From JAVBJV01 sp031546815 (GTDB lineage Bacteria > Pseudomonadota > Alphaproteobacteria > Acetobacterales > Acetobacteraceae): a stretch of 32,297 bases of DNA. The stretch covers positions 1 to 32,297 of the forward strand of contig JAVBJV010000005.1 in assembly GCA_031546815.1 (NCBI GenBank). Direction: 5' to 3'. The first letter of the stretch is position 1; the number at the start of each line of letters is the position of its first letter. Shown here piece after piece: positions 21,775 through 29,099 of this stretch. The notes under the pieces are model-generated. The model did no database searches. It was not told the DNA's origin and worked only from the letters and a program-made list of their open reading frames with translations. Position numbers and translations under genes: made by a program.

Positions 21775-22464
21775 TCAACCGTGCCCGCCGCCGCCACAGC
21801 AGCCGCAGCAGCTGCTTTCGACAACCAATGCATCCATGATCTGGCTGGTGACTTCCGCCATGTCAGCCATTCCGTCCACTGCCGACAGCAGACCCTTGGC
21901 CGTGTAGTACGGCAGAATTGGGGCTGTCTGTTCATGGTAAACGGCCAGACGCGCGCCCACGGTTTCGCGGGTGTCGTCCTTGCGGCGGCTGAATTCGATG
22001 CCGCCACAGCTATCGCAGACACCGGCCTTGGCGGTCGGCTTGAAGCTGTCGTGATACCCGGCACCGCACGCGGCGCACGAGAAGCGGCCAGAAATGCGTT
22101 CCACCAGCGCGGCATCATCGACCTGCAGCTCGATTACGCGGTCCAGCTGCATGCCCTTCTCGGCCAGCATGCTGTCCAGCGACTCGGCCTGCGCCACGGT
22201 GCGCGGGAACCCATCCAGGATGAACCCCTTGCGGCAATCCGGCTTGGTGATGCGCTGGGCGATCATCGTCACCAGCACCCGATCCGGCACCAGCTGCCCG
22301 GCATCCATAATCGCCTTGGCTTCACGACCGATATCGGACCCGGCGGCAACTTCCGCGCGCAGCATGTCCCCGGTCGAGATCTGGGCAATGCCAAATCGTG
22401 CCTGCAAAACCTTGGCCTGTGTGCCTTTGCCCGCTCCTGGCGGTCCCAGCAGAATCAGCTTCAT
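21775..22464 (-). CDS. adk: Adenylate kinase, zinc-lid form with Cys/Gly-rich C-terminal tail
   Basis: This enzyme catalyses ATP + AMP to 2 ADP. The 229-residue protein has the P-loop GPPGAGKGT (7-15), the AMP-binding ISTGDMLR, FILDGFPRT (81-89) and the LID residues. The LID carries four cysteines in two pairs (C130/C133 and C150/C153), the zinc-binding form seen in Gram-positives and many alphaproteobacteria. The odd part is the C-terminus. After the last helix (VTSQIMDALVVE) it ends in SSCCGCCGGGGHG, with four cysteines and a final His in 13 residues, which is not a usual Adk ending. It starts one base after secY ends and closes the spc-type operon. A sequencing error in the GC-rich end is possible, since one alternative frame there gives an Ala-rich run. 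Confidence 0.95.
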   Translation of the reverse strand: MKLILLGPPGAGKGTQAKVLQARFGIAQISTGDMLRAEVAAGSDIGREAKAIMDAGQLVPDRVLVTMIAQRITKPDCRKGFILDGFPRTVAQAESLDSMLAEKGMQLDRVIELQVDDAALVERISGRFSCAACGAGYHDSFKPTAKAGVCDSCGGIEFSRRKDDTRETVGARLAVYHEQTAPILPYYTAKGLLSAVDGMADMAEVTSQIMDALVVESSCCGCCGGGGHG

Positions 22465-22465
22465 A

Positions 22466-23809
22466 TTACTTCTTCCCTCCCCGCAAACGCGCTTTCCGGA
22501 TCAAACCTTCATACTGATGCGCGAGCAGATGAGACTGCACCTGCGTTACCGTGTCCATAGTCACCGACACGATAATCAGCAGCGATGTGCCGCCGAAATA
22601 GAAGGTCACGCCATATTTGCTGATCAGCAGCTCCGGCAGCAGACAGACCAGACACAGATAGATCGCGCCGACAGCGGTCAGCCGGGTCAGCACATAATCG
22701 AAGTAGTTGGCTGTGTTCACACCCGGACGAATACCGGGGACAAAGCCGCCATGCTTCTTCAGGTTGTCAGCGGTTTCTTCGGGGTTGAAGACCACGGCCG
22801 TATAGAAAAACGCAAAGAAGATGATCATCGCTACATACAGCGCCATATACAGCGGCTGCCCATGTGCGAGCAGGTTGGCGATGTCCTGCATCAAGCCCGG
22901 TTCGCCACTGCCGCTGAACCCGATCACCGTTGCCGGGATCATCAGCAGCGAGCTGGCGAAGATCGGCGGGATCACGCCCGAGGTGTTGATCTTCAGCGGC
23001 AGATGTGTCGAGTCGCCGCCAAACATGCGCTGCCCGACCTGACGCTTCGGATACTGCACGATCATCCGGCGCTGTGCACGTTCGATGAACACCACAAAGG
23101 TAATAACCGCGATCACAATCACGACCAGCGCCAGGATCATCGCCGGCGGCAGAGCACCCGTGCGGCCCTGTTCCAGCGTGCTGGCCAGTGCGTGCGGCAG
23201 GTTCGCCACGATACCCGCGAAGATGATCAGGCTGGTGCCGTTACCGATCCCGCGCGCGGTGATCTGTTCGCCCAGCCACATCAGGAACATGGTGCCGCCA
23301 ACCAGCGTTACCACACAGGAAATACGGAAGAAGAACCCAGGGTCGATCACCGCGCCACCAAACTGTCCGCGCATCGACTCGAGCCCGACCGCAATCCCGT
23401 AAGCCTGGAAGACTGCGATAAAGACCGTCAGATAGCGCGTGTACTGGTTCAGCTTCTTGCGCCCCATCTCGCCCTCTTTCTTGAGGGCCTCGAGGGTCGG
23501 GATCGCGCTGCTCATCAGCTGGATGATGATGCTGGCCGAGATGTACGGCATGATGTTCAGCGCGAATACCGTCATACGCCCCAGCGCGCCACCCGAGAAC
23601 ATGTCGAACATGCCAAGGATACCGCCGCCTGCACTGCGGATCATCTCGGCCATCACCGACGAGTCCACGCCCGGCACCGGAATATAGGTCCCCAGACGGT
23701 AGACGATCAGTGCGCCCAGCGTGAACCAGATACGCTGCTTCAGTTCGGTCGCCTTCGCCAGGACGCCAAAATTCAGATTGGAGGCAAGCTGTTCTGCAGC
23801 AGACGCCAT
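22466..23809 (-). CDS. secY: Protein translocase subunit SecY
   Basis: The 447-residue core channel of the Sec translocon in the inner membrane, with ten predicted helices. Recognisable parts are the first helix region (IWFTLGALIVYRLGTYIPVPG), the plug-proximal GGGILGMFDMFSGGALGRMTVFALNIMPYISASIIIQL, and the cytoplasmic loop QYPKRQVGQRMFGGDSTHLPLKIN. The last helices and the basic tail (ATQVQSHLLAHQYEGLIRKARLRGGKK-like) follow. The gene lies 115 bp after rplO, a gap with a GC-rich hairpin, and one base before adk. Confidence 0.97.
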   Translation of the reverse strand: MASAAEQLASNLNFGVLAKATELKQRIWFTLGALIVYRLGTYIPVPGVDSSVMAEMIRSAGGGILGMFDMFSGGALGRMTVFALNIMPYISASIIIQLMSSAIPTLEALKKEGEMGRKKLNQYTRYLTVFIAVFQAYGIAVGLESMRGQFGGAVIDPGFFFRISCVVTLVGGTMFLMWLGEQITARGIGNGTSLIIFAGIVANLPHALASTLEQGRTGALPPAMILALVVIVIAVITFVVFIERAQRRMIVQYPKRQVGQRMFGGDSTHLPLKINTSGVIPPIFASSLLMIPATVIGFSGSGEPGLMQDIANLLAHGQPLYMALYVAMIIFFAFFYTAVVFNPEETADNLKKHGGFVPGIRPGVNTANYFDYVLTRLTAVGAIYLCLVCLLPELLISKYGVTFYFGGTSLLIIVSVTMDTVTQVQSHLLAHQYEGLIRKARLRGGKK

Positions 23810-23863
23810 CTAGTCTCTCCTGTGTATGCGGGCTGGCGTATAGGCAAGCGCGCAGATATGCAA

Positions 23864-23883
23864 GCGGCGCCGTTCGGCGCCGC
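23864..23883 (-). repeat. GC-rich hairpin in the rplO-secY gap
   Basis: GCGGCGCC and GGCGCCGC make a perfect 8-bp stem with a four-base loop, about 55 bp before the secY start and 41 bp after rplO. It is followed by only two Ts on the minus strand, so full termination is unlikely. A partial attenuator or processing site that lowers secY relative to the ribosomal proteins is possible. Confidence 0.65.
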
Positions 23884-23924
23884 AGCAAAAACCAGTAAAA
23901 TTTTACGCCAAGACGGTAGCAATT

Positions 23925-24401
23925 TTAATCTGCCGAAGCAGCCGCCAGTGCCGTCACCGTGCCGCCAGCCTTTTCGACCGCAGCAATCGCTGCCGCCGAA
24001 GCGCCCGAAACGGTAATCTGCACCTTCTTCGCGATCGAGCCACGGGCCAGCAGGCGAATGCCCGCAACCTTGTTGCCCTTCACGATGCCGGCTGCGAACA
24101 GCGCCGCTTCATCAATCGGCTTGCTGGCGTCGATCTTGCCAGCTTCAATCGCTGCTTCCAGCGTGCCGATGTTCAGCGGGGCATATTCCACCCGGAAGAT
24201 GTTCGTGAAGCCGCGCTTCGGCAGGCGACGATAGATGGGCATCTGCCCACCTTCGAACCCGTTCAGCGACACGCCGGAGCGCGAGCTCTGGCCCTTCACA
24301 CCCTTGCCGGATGTCTTGCCCTTACCCGAACCGATACCACGGCCAACGCGCTTGAATTTCTTGCGCGCGCCTGGATTATCACGCAGTTCATTGAGCTTCA
24401 T
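23925..24401 (-). CDS. rplO: 50S ribosomal protein uL15
   Basis: A 158-residue protein joining several domains of 23S rRNA late in 50S assembly. The N-terminal extension MKLNELRDNPGARKKFKRVGRGIGSGKGKTSGKGVKGQ is the classic basic, Gly-rich uL15 start. It continues with GFEGGQMPIYRRLPKRGF and a C-terminal globular part ending with an Ala-rich helix (AIAAVEKAGGTVTAL). The ATG overlaps the stop of rpmD (ATGA), so the two are translationally coupled. Confidence 0.97.
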   Translation of the reverse strand: MKLNELRDNPGARKKFKRVGRGIGSGKGKTSGKGVKGQSSRSGVSLNGFEGGQMPIYRRLPKRGFTNIFRVEYAPLNIGTLEAAIEAGKIDASKPIDEAALFAAGIVKGNKVAGIRLLARGSIAKKVQITVSGASAAAIAAVEKAGGTVTALAAASAD

Positions 24402-24592
24402 GACAGCTCCTCAACCTTGATCAGATGAGCGACCTTGCTCACCATCCCGCGGGTGGAAGGAGTATCTTCCACTTCGCGGATACGACCGATCTTGCCCAGA
24501 CCCAGCCCGATCAGAGTTTCGAACTGGCCCGGCTTCTGGCCATTGCCCGAACGCAACTGCGTCAGGCGCATGGTCTTTGTTGCCTTAGGCAT
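24398..24592 (-). CDS. rpmD: 50S ribosomal protein uL30
   Basis: A small, 64-residue protein of the large subunit. It has TMRLTQLRSGNGQKPGQFETLIGLGLGKIGRIREVEDTPSTRGMVSKVAHLIKVEE, the complete uL30 fold. The ATG at 24592 (MPKATKTMRL) is chosen. It lies inside the end of rpsE (8-bp overlap), with the rpsE end GGAGGGTGCC as its ribosome-binding region. A longer reading from 24622 would overlap rpsE by 38 bp and is less likely. The stop overlaps the rplO start. Confidence 0.95.
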   Translation of the reverse strand: MPKATKTMRLTQLRSGNGQKPGQFETLIGLGLGKIGRIREVEDTPSTRGMVSKVAHLIKVEELS

Positions 24593-25175
24593 CGGCACCC
24601 TCCTGCGGCTGAATCGTGTCACGGCGACCGATCAGATCGGCGACCTTCTTGCCACGACGAGCGGCCACCGCACGCGGCGATGTGCAACGCTGCAGAGCAG
24701 CAAACGTCGCCTTCACCATGTTGTGCGGGTTACGGCTACCCAGGCTTTTCGCGACAACGTCGCCCATGCCCATGGCTTCGAACACCGCACGCAGCGGACC
24801 ACCGGCAATGATCCCGGTCCCGGCAGGTGCCGCACGCAGGATCACTTCACCCGCACCGAAGATGCCAACAGCATCATGGTGCAGCGTCCGGCCTTCACGC
24901 ATCGGCACACGAATCATTGTGCGCTTTGCCTGTTCCGTTGCCTTGCGGATCGCTTCTGGCACTTCGCGGGCCTTACCCGCACCGTACCCAACGCGACCCT
25001 TCTGGTCACCGACAACGACCAGCGCTGCAAAAGCAAAACGCCGACCACCCTTCACCACCTTCGCAACGCGATTGATGGTGACGAGCTTGTCCATCAGTTC
25101 ATCGCCACCAGCGTCACGCTGGTCGCGATCTCGTTCGCGACCGCGGCGGTCGCCTTCACGTGGTTCACGCGCCAT
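24585..25175 (-). CDS. rpsE: 30S ribosomal protein uS5
   Basis: A 196-residue protein at the 30S mRNA entry and decoding fidelity region. The N-terminal about 25 residues are a highly charged extension (EPREGDRRGRERDRDQRD), common in alphaproteobacteria. The double-stranded RNA-binding-like N-domain has KLVTINRVAKVVKGGRRFAFAALVVVGD with the streptomycin-/spectinomycin-related loop, then GRVGYGAGKAREVPEAIRKA. The C-domain includes LRAAPAGTGIIAGGPLRAVFEAMGMGDVVAKSLGSRNPHNMV. It lies 15 bp after rplR. Confidence 0.97.
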   Translation of the reverse strand: MAREPREGDRRGRERDRDQRDAGGDELMDKLVTINRVAKVVKGGRRFAFAALVVVGDQKGRVGYGAGKAREVPEAIRKATEQAKRTMIRVPMREGRTLHHDAVGIFGAGEVILRAAPAGTGIIAGGPLRAVFEAMGMGDVVAKSLGSRNPHNMVKATFAALQRCTSPRAVAARRGKKVADLIGRRDTIQPQEGADA

Positions 25176-25190
25176 GCGTCGATCCCCCGA

Positions 25191-25550
25191 TCAGAAAGCC
25201 AGCCCGCTCGCGCGGGCGGCTTCGGCAAGCGCTTTCACGCGGCCATGGTCCAGATACGAGCCGCGATCGAACACGACTTCCTTGACGCCAGCTGCCAGGG
25301 CACGTTCTGCCACCAGCTTGCCAACCGCCGTTGCCGCGTCCACGTCGGCGCCGGTCTTCAGACCCTTCAGGTCCTTGTCCAGCGTCGAAGCCGCAGCCAA
25401 TGTACGCCCAGCAGTATCGTCGATCACCTGCGCATACATATTCTTGCCAGACCGGAAGACCGACAAACGCGGCCGTCCAATGGCTTTCAGACGCAGCTGG
25501 AAACGCAAACGCTGTCTCCGGCGGTCTCTGAGTTCCTTGGTCGAGCTCAT
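25191..25550 (-). CDS. rplR: 50S ribosomal protein uL18
   Basis: A 119-residue protein that binds 5S rRNA together with uL5. It starts with a basic Arg-rich tail (RDRRRQRLRFQLRLKAIGRPRLSVFRSGKNMYAQVIDD) and then has AAASTLDKDL and the C-terminal FDRGSYLDHGRVKALAEAARASGLAF, the standard uL18 ending. Its ATG overlaps the rplF stop by one base (TAATG), indicating translational coupling. Confidence 0.97.
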   Translation of the reverse strand: MSSTKELRDRRRQRLRFQLRLKAIGRPRLSVFRSGKNMYAQVIDDTAGRTLAAASTLDKDLKGLKTGADVDAATAVGKLVAERALAAGVKEVVFDRGSYLDHGRVKALAEAARASGLAF

Positions 25551-26083
25551 TATTTCTTCTTACCTTCCTTGCGCAGGATCTGTTCGCCTTCGAACTTCAC
25601 GCCCTTGCCCTTATAGGGTTCCGGCGGACGATACGCGCGAATCTCGGCACAGACCTGACCCACCAGACGCTTGTCCACGCCTTCAATCTTGATCAAGGTC
25701 GGCTTTTCACAGGTGACTTTAATCCCCTGTGGAACCGGAAACTTGATGTCGTGACTGAAGCCGAGATTCAGGACCAGATCCTTGCCCTGGACAACAGCGC
25801 GGAAACCCGTGCCGTTGATTTCCATGGTCTTGGAAAAGCCCTCGGACACGCCCTTGACCATACCGGCCACCAGGCTGCGCGTAGTGCCCCACATCATACG
25901 GGCCTGGCGCGCGCCATCACGTGGCTCAACGGAAATCTTTCCGTCCTCCACCTTGGCTTCGACCCAATCCGTCAATGCGAGCTTCTGTTCGCCGAGCTTG
26001 CCCTTAACGGTCAGCACGCGGTCCGCGATTGCGGCCTGCACACCAGCCGGAAGAACAACAGGGTATTTACCGATGCGAGACAT
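25550..26083 (-). CDS. rplF: 50S ribosomal protein uL6
   Basis: A 177-residue protein near the factor-binding site of the 50S subunit, with two related domains. The N-terminal domain starts MSRIGKYPVVLPAGVQ and includes ARMMWGTTRSLVAGMVKGVSEGF. The C-terminal domain has LGFSHDIKFPVPQGIKVTCEKPTLIKIEGVDKRLVGQVCAEIRAYRPPEPYKGKGVKF, the signature uL6 end. It follows rpsH by 14 bp and overlaps rplR by one base. Confidence 0.98.
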   Translation of the reverse strand: MSRIGKYPVVLPAGVQAAIADRVLTVKGKLGEQKLALTDWVEAKVEDGKISVEPRDGARQARMMWGTTRSLVAGMVKGVSEGFSKTMEINGTGFRAVVQGKDLVLNLGFSHDIKFPVPQGIKVTCEKPTLIKIEGVDKRLVGQVCAEIRAYRPPEPYKGKGVKFEGEQILRKEGKKK

Positions 26084-26097
26084 TCATACCACTCCCA

Positions 26098-26496
26098 TCA
26101 GAATACGCGGCAGAGCACTTCGCCGCCAACATTGGCAGCACGTGCTTCTGCGTCGCTCATCACCCCACGAGGGGTGGACAGGATGGAAACGCCCAGTCCG
26201 GCATAGACCTTCGGCAGTTCCTTGATCTTGCTGTATACGCGGCGCCCCGGTGTGGAAACGCGATTGATTTCCTTGATCGCGGGTTCGCCTTCGGCGTATT
26301 TCAGCTCGATGCGCAGCTGGCGGACGCCGGCGCGGACTTCTTCAACCGCGTAACCGCGGATGTAGCCTTCACGCTTCAGCACTTCCAGCACGTTGGCACG
26401 CAGCTGCGACGCCGGAGCGACGCAGGCCGCGTGACGAACACGCTGCGCATTACGAATACGGGTGAGCATATCACCCAAAGGATCTGATAGAGACAT
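26098..26496 (-). CDS. rpsH: 30S ribosomal protein uS8
   Basis: A 132-residue primary 16S rRNA-binding protein of the platform; in E. coli it is also the translational repressor of the spc operon. The N-domain reads DPLGDMLTRIRNAQ and LEVLKREGYIRGY. The C-domain has VSTPGRRVYSKIKELPKVYAGLGVSILSTPRGVMSDAEAR and ends GGEVLCRVF. All conserved blocks are present. It lies 12 bp after rpsN. Confidence 0.98.
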   Translation of the reverse strand: MSLSDPLGDMLTRIRNAQRVRHAACVAPASQLRANVLEVLKREGYIRGYAVEEVRAGVRQLRIELKYAEGEPAIKEINRVSTPGRRVYSKIKELPKVYAGLGVSILSTPRGVMSDAEARAANVGGEVLCRVF

Positions 26497-26508
26497 GTGA
26501 CCCCCTTC

Positions 26509-26814
26509 TTACCAGCTGGCCTTCACGACGCCGGGGATCTGACCATTGTTGGCCAGGTCGCGCAGCGCAATGCGGCACAGCTTGAACTTGCGATAGTTAC
26601 CACGGGGGCGCCCAGTCACTTCGCAACGCAGACGCACACGGTTCGCCGCGCCATTACGCGGGAACTGAGCGAGTTTCATCGTTGCTTCGATGCGCTCTTC
26701 GAACGGCAGGTCGCGGTTCATCACCACATCCTTCAGTGCCGCCCGCTTGGCTTTGTGAGCGGCAGCGAGATGTTCGCGACGCTTGTTCTTGTTGATCGAC
26801 GAAAGCTTGGCCAT
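26509..26814 (-). CDS. rpsN: 30S ribosomal protein uS14 (zinc-free type)
   Basis: A 101-residue protein of the 30S head, essential for late 30S assembly. The length and the lack of a C-x2-C pair mark it as the long, zinc-independent form. MAKLSSINKNKRREHLAAAHKAKRAALK is followed by KLAQFPRNGAANRVRLRCEVTGRPRGNYRKFKLCRIALRDLANNGQIPGVVKASW, the standard end. It follows rplE after a 60-bp gap with a small hairpin. Confidence 0.97.
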   Translation of the reverse strand: MAKLSSINKNKRREHLAAAHKAKRAALKDVVMNRDLPFEERIEATMKLAQFPRNGAANRVRLRCEVTGRPRGNYRKFKLCRIALRDLANNGQIPGVVKASW

Positions 26815-26838
26815 GCCTTGCTTAACCTCCGGAACCTA

Positions 26839-26853
26839 CCGGGGAAACCCCGG
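26839..26853 (-). repeat. Hairpin in the rplE-rpsN gap
   Basis: CCGGGG-AAA-CCCCGG is a perfect 6-bp stem with a three-base loop in the 60-bp gap between rplE and rpsN, just before the rpsN ribosome-binding region (GGAGGTTAAG). No T-run follows. In E. coli the S8 repressor site lies near the L5 start, so a regulatory structure in this part of the operon would not be surprising, but this one does not resemble the S8 site to my eye. Confidence 0.5.
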
Positions 26854-26874
26854 CGGTCTTCCTAACCAGTTGCA

Positions 26875-27435
26875 TCAATTAGCGAACGGAACGCTGAAGC
26901 CCTTGAGCAGGGCCTTCGCTTCCGTATCCGTCTTTGCCGAGGTCACGAACACGATGTCCATGCCACGAACTGCGTCGACCTTATCATAGGCGATTTCCGG
27001 AAACACGATCTGTTCCTTCAGGCCCATGGCAAAATTGCCGCGTCCGTCGAACCCTTTACCAGAAATCCCACGGAAGTCACGCACGCGCGGTAGCGCAATG
27101 GTAACCAAGCGGTCAAGGAATTCGTACATCCGCGTGCCGCGCAGCGTCACCTTACAGCCGATCGGCAGACCCTGACGGATCTTGAAACCGGCGATCGCCT
27201 TCTTGGCCACGGTCTTGACGACCTTCTGGCCAGCGATCTGGGTCAGGTCGGCAACGGCAGCGTCCAGTTTCTTCTGGTCAGCTGCGGCTTCGCCCACGCC
27301 CATGTTGATGACGATCTTTTCCAGCTTCGGCATCTGCATCGGATTCGCGTAACCGAATTCCTTCTGCATCGCCGCACGGATAGTCTCGTTGTAAGAAGCC
27401 GCCAGGCGCGGCTTGGTGGTATTGGTCTGGCTCAC
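26875..27435 (-). CDS. rplE: 50S ribosomal protein uL5
   Basis: A 186-residue protein of the central protuberance that binds 5S rRNA and contacts P-site tRNA. It has PRLAASYNETIRAAMQKEFGYANPMQMPKLEKIVINMGVGEA, the loop GQKVVKTVAKKAIAGFKIRQGLPIGCKVTLRG, and FMGLKEQIVFPEIAYDKVDAVRGMDIVFVTSA near the end. The start is a GTG at 27435 (GTGAGC), with an AGGAGCGG stretch upstream. It lies 11 bp after rplX. Confidence 0.97.
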   Translation of the reverse strand: MSQTNTTKPRLAASYNETIRAAMQKEFGYANPMQMPKLEKIVINMGVGEAAADQKKLDAAVADLTQIAGQKVVKTVAKKAIAGFKIRQGLPIGCKVTLRGTRMYEFLDRLVTIALPRVRDFRGISGKGFDGRGNFAMGLKEQIVFPEIAYDKVDAVRGMDIVFVTSAKTDTEAKALLKGFSVPFAN

Positions 27436-27446
27436 CTTTCCGCTCC

Positions 27447-27767
27447 TCAGCTTTCGATCACTTCGCCCGAGGCCTTGGCCACGCGCACTTTTTTACCGTC
27501 CGCCAGTACACGGAAACCAACGCGAGTCGGCTTGCCGGACTTCGGGTCGAGCAGCGCCAGGTTCGACAGGTTGATGGTGGCTTCCTTCGAGATGATGCCC
27601 CCCTGCTCGCCCATGCTGCGCGCCTTGGTGTGGCGCTTGGCGATGTTCACGCCCTGCACCACGGCACGGTTTTCCTTCGGCATGACGAGCAGGACTTCGC
27701 CCTGCTTGCCCTTGTCGCCGCCGGTGATCACCTGAACGCGATCACCTTTTTTAATCTTCGCTGCCAT
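27447..27767 (-). CDS. rplX: 50S ribosomal protein uL24
   Basis: A 106-residue early assembly protein at the tunnel exit. The KOW motif is at the N-terminus (KIKKGDRVQVITGGDKGKQGEVLLV), followed by VVQGVNIAKRHTKA and the C-terminal basic part GKPTRVGFRVLADGKKVRVAKASGEVI. It lies 3 bp after rplN, suggesting translational coupling. Confidence 0.97.
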   Translation of the reverse strand: MAAKIKKGDRVQVITGGDKGKQGEVLLVMPKENRAVVQGVNIAKRHTKARSMGEQGGIISKEATINLSNLALLDPKSGKPTRVGFRVLADGKKVRVAKASGEVIES

Positions 27768-27770
27768 AGC

Positions 27771-28139
27771 TTACAGCACCTCCGGCGCAAGGCTGATGAT
27801 CTTCATGAACTTCTTCGCGCGAAGTTCGCGGACCACCGGGCCAAAAATACGTGTGCCGATCGGTTCCATCTGCTTGTTGATCAGTACGGCCGCGTTGCGG
27901 TCGAACCGGATCGCGCTGCCGTCGGGGCGACGCACAGCAAAGGCGGTACGCACGATCACCGCCTGGTGAACGTCGCCCTTCTTCACTTTGCCGCGTGGAA
28001 TTGCTTCCTTGATGGAAACAACAATCACGTCGCCGACCGAGGCAGTCTTCCGCTTGGAACCGCCCAGCACTTTAATGCACTGCACCCGACGCGCACCGGA
28101 ATTGTCGGCAACGTCAAGGTTGGTCTCGGGATGGATCAT
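27771..28139 (-). CDS. rplN: 50S ribosomal protein uL14
   Basis: A 122-residue highly conserved protein at the subunit interface (bridges B5/B8) and the RsfS silencing-factor site. It shows MIHPETNLDVADNSGARRVQCIKVLGGSKRKTASVGDVIVVSIKEAIP, then VVRTAFAVRRPDGSAIRFDRNAAVLINKQMEPIGTRIFGPVVRELRAKKFMKIISLAPEVL. The whole family length is present. It lies 13 bp after rpsQ. Confidence 0.98.
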   Translation of the reverse strand: MIHPETNLDVADNSGARRVQCIKVLGGSKRKTASVGDVIVVSIKEAIPRGKVKKGDVHQAVIVRTAFAVRRPDGSAIRFDRNAAVLINKQMEPIGTRIFGPVVRELRAKKFMKIISLAPEVL

Positions 28140-28152
28140 TCTTCGCTACCCC

Positions 28153-28434
28153 TCAGCCGGCTGCCGGTGCCGGAAAGCCTTCCGGCCGACCGACAACTTC
28201 GCCATTACGCTCGATCAGCAGCCAGGACTTGGTCTTGCTGATGGGACGGCACTCCTCGATACGAACCACGTCACCAATCTTGCACTGATTGGTATCGTCG
28301 TGCGCCGTATACTTCTTGGAGCGACGGATAAACTTCTTGTACAGCGGGTGCATAACACGCCGCTCGACGGTGACCGTGATGGTCTTTTCCGTCTTGTCGC
28401 TTACAACCCGACCGGTCAGGACGCGCCTGGGCAT
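28153..28434 (-). CDS. rpsQ: 30S ribosomal protein uS17
   Basis: A 93-residue primary 16S rRNA-binding protein with an OB fold. It reads MPRRVLTGRVVSDKTEKTITVTVERRVMHPLYKKFIRRSKKYTAHDDTNQCKIGDVVRIEECRPISKTKSW, with a short Pro/Ala tail. The ATG at 28434 is chosen since AAGGAGGG precedes it with good spacing. A start seven codons earlier would begin inside the end of rpmC and be blocked by no ribosome-binding site of its own. It is 10 bp after rpmC. Confidence 0.96.
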   Translation of the reverse strand: MPRRVLTGRVVSDKTEKTITVTVERRVMHPLYKKFIRRSKKYTAHDDTNQCKIGDVVRIEECRPISKTKSWLLIERNGEVVGRPEGFPAPAAG

Positions 28435-28444
28435 CCAACCCTCC

Positions 28445-28651
28445 TTACGACGCACTGGCGGAGGTGGTCTTCTCCGCCAGGATTGTCTTTACACGCGCAA
28501 TGTCACGCCGAACGGCGCGCACACGCCCTGTGGCTTCCAGCTGGCCGGAGGCCTTCTGGAACCGCAGGTTAAACTGTTCTTTCCGCAGATCGAGCAACAT
28601 TGCGTTCAGCTCGTCCTGGGTTTTGGCTCGAATATCGGCTGGCTTTGTCAT
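28445..28651 (-). CDS. rpmC: 50S ribosomal protein uL29
   Basis: A 68-residue helical protein near the polypeptide tunnel exit, where it neighbours uL23 and contacts trigger factor and SRP. TKPADIRAKTQDELNAMLLDLRKEQFNLRFQKASGQLEATGRVRAVRRDIARVKTILAEK forms the usual two long helices. The short Ser/Ala tail is unremarkable. It lies 5 bp after rplP. Confidence 0.96.
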   Translation of the reverse strand: MTKPADIRAKTQDELNAMLLDLRKEQFNLRFQKASGQLEATGRVRAVRRDIARVKTILAEKTTSASAS

Positions 28652-28656
28652 CGCAC

Positions 28657-29073
28657 TTACTCCGCGCCCAGACGGGTGACGAATTTCGTGCGAATCGGCA
28701 GCTTCGCCGCACCGAGGGAGAGCGCTTCACGCGCCAGCTCGGTCGACACACCGTCGATTTCAAACACGATACGGCCCGGCTTTACGCGGCACGCCCAATA
28801 TTCGGGCGAGCCCTTGCCGGAGCCCATGCGGACTTCTGCGGGCTTGGTGCTGACCGGTAGATCCGGGAAAATCCGGATCCAGACGCGACCAGCACGCTTC
28901 ATCGCACGAGTAATCGCACGACGAGCCGCTTCGATCTGACGGGCGGTCACGCGTTCCGGTTCCAGGGCTTTCAAACCGAAAGCTCCGAAATTGAGCGCTG
29001 TGCCACCTTTGGCATTGCCGTGGATACGGCCTTTGTGAGCCTTGCGGAATTTAGTCCGCTTTGGGGAAAGCAT
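28657..29073 (-). CDS. rplP: 50S ribosomal protein uL16
   Basis: A 138-residue protein close to the peptidyl transferase centre and A-site tRNA. It contains MLSPKRTKFRKAHKGRIHG, then LNFGAFGLKALEPERVTARQIEAARRAITRAMKRAGRVWIRIFPDLPVSTKPAEVRMGSGKGSPEYWACRVKPGRI and the last helix ELAREALSLGAAKLPIRTKFV. It lies 26 bp after rpsC. Confidence 0.98.
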   Translation of the reverse strand: MLSPKRTKFRKAHKGRIHGNAKGGTALNFGAFGLKALEPERVTARQIEAARRAITRAMKRAGRVWIRIFPDLPVSTKPAEVRMGSGKGSPEYWACRVKPGRIVFEIDGVSTELAREALSLGAAKLPIRTKFVTRLGAE

Positions 29074-29099
29074 CGTCTCGGGTCCTTAACGCTGCATGG

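Noticed and set aside
22094..24016. Long plus-strand open frame opposite adk, secY and rplO
   Set aside because: It covers three well-supported genes on the other strand; the product is His/Arg/Asp-rich without domain signals.
24398..24622. Longer 74-residue form of uL30
   Set aside because: It would begin deep inside rpsE. The ATG at 24592 gives the normal family length and has a good ribosome-binding region.
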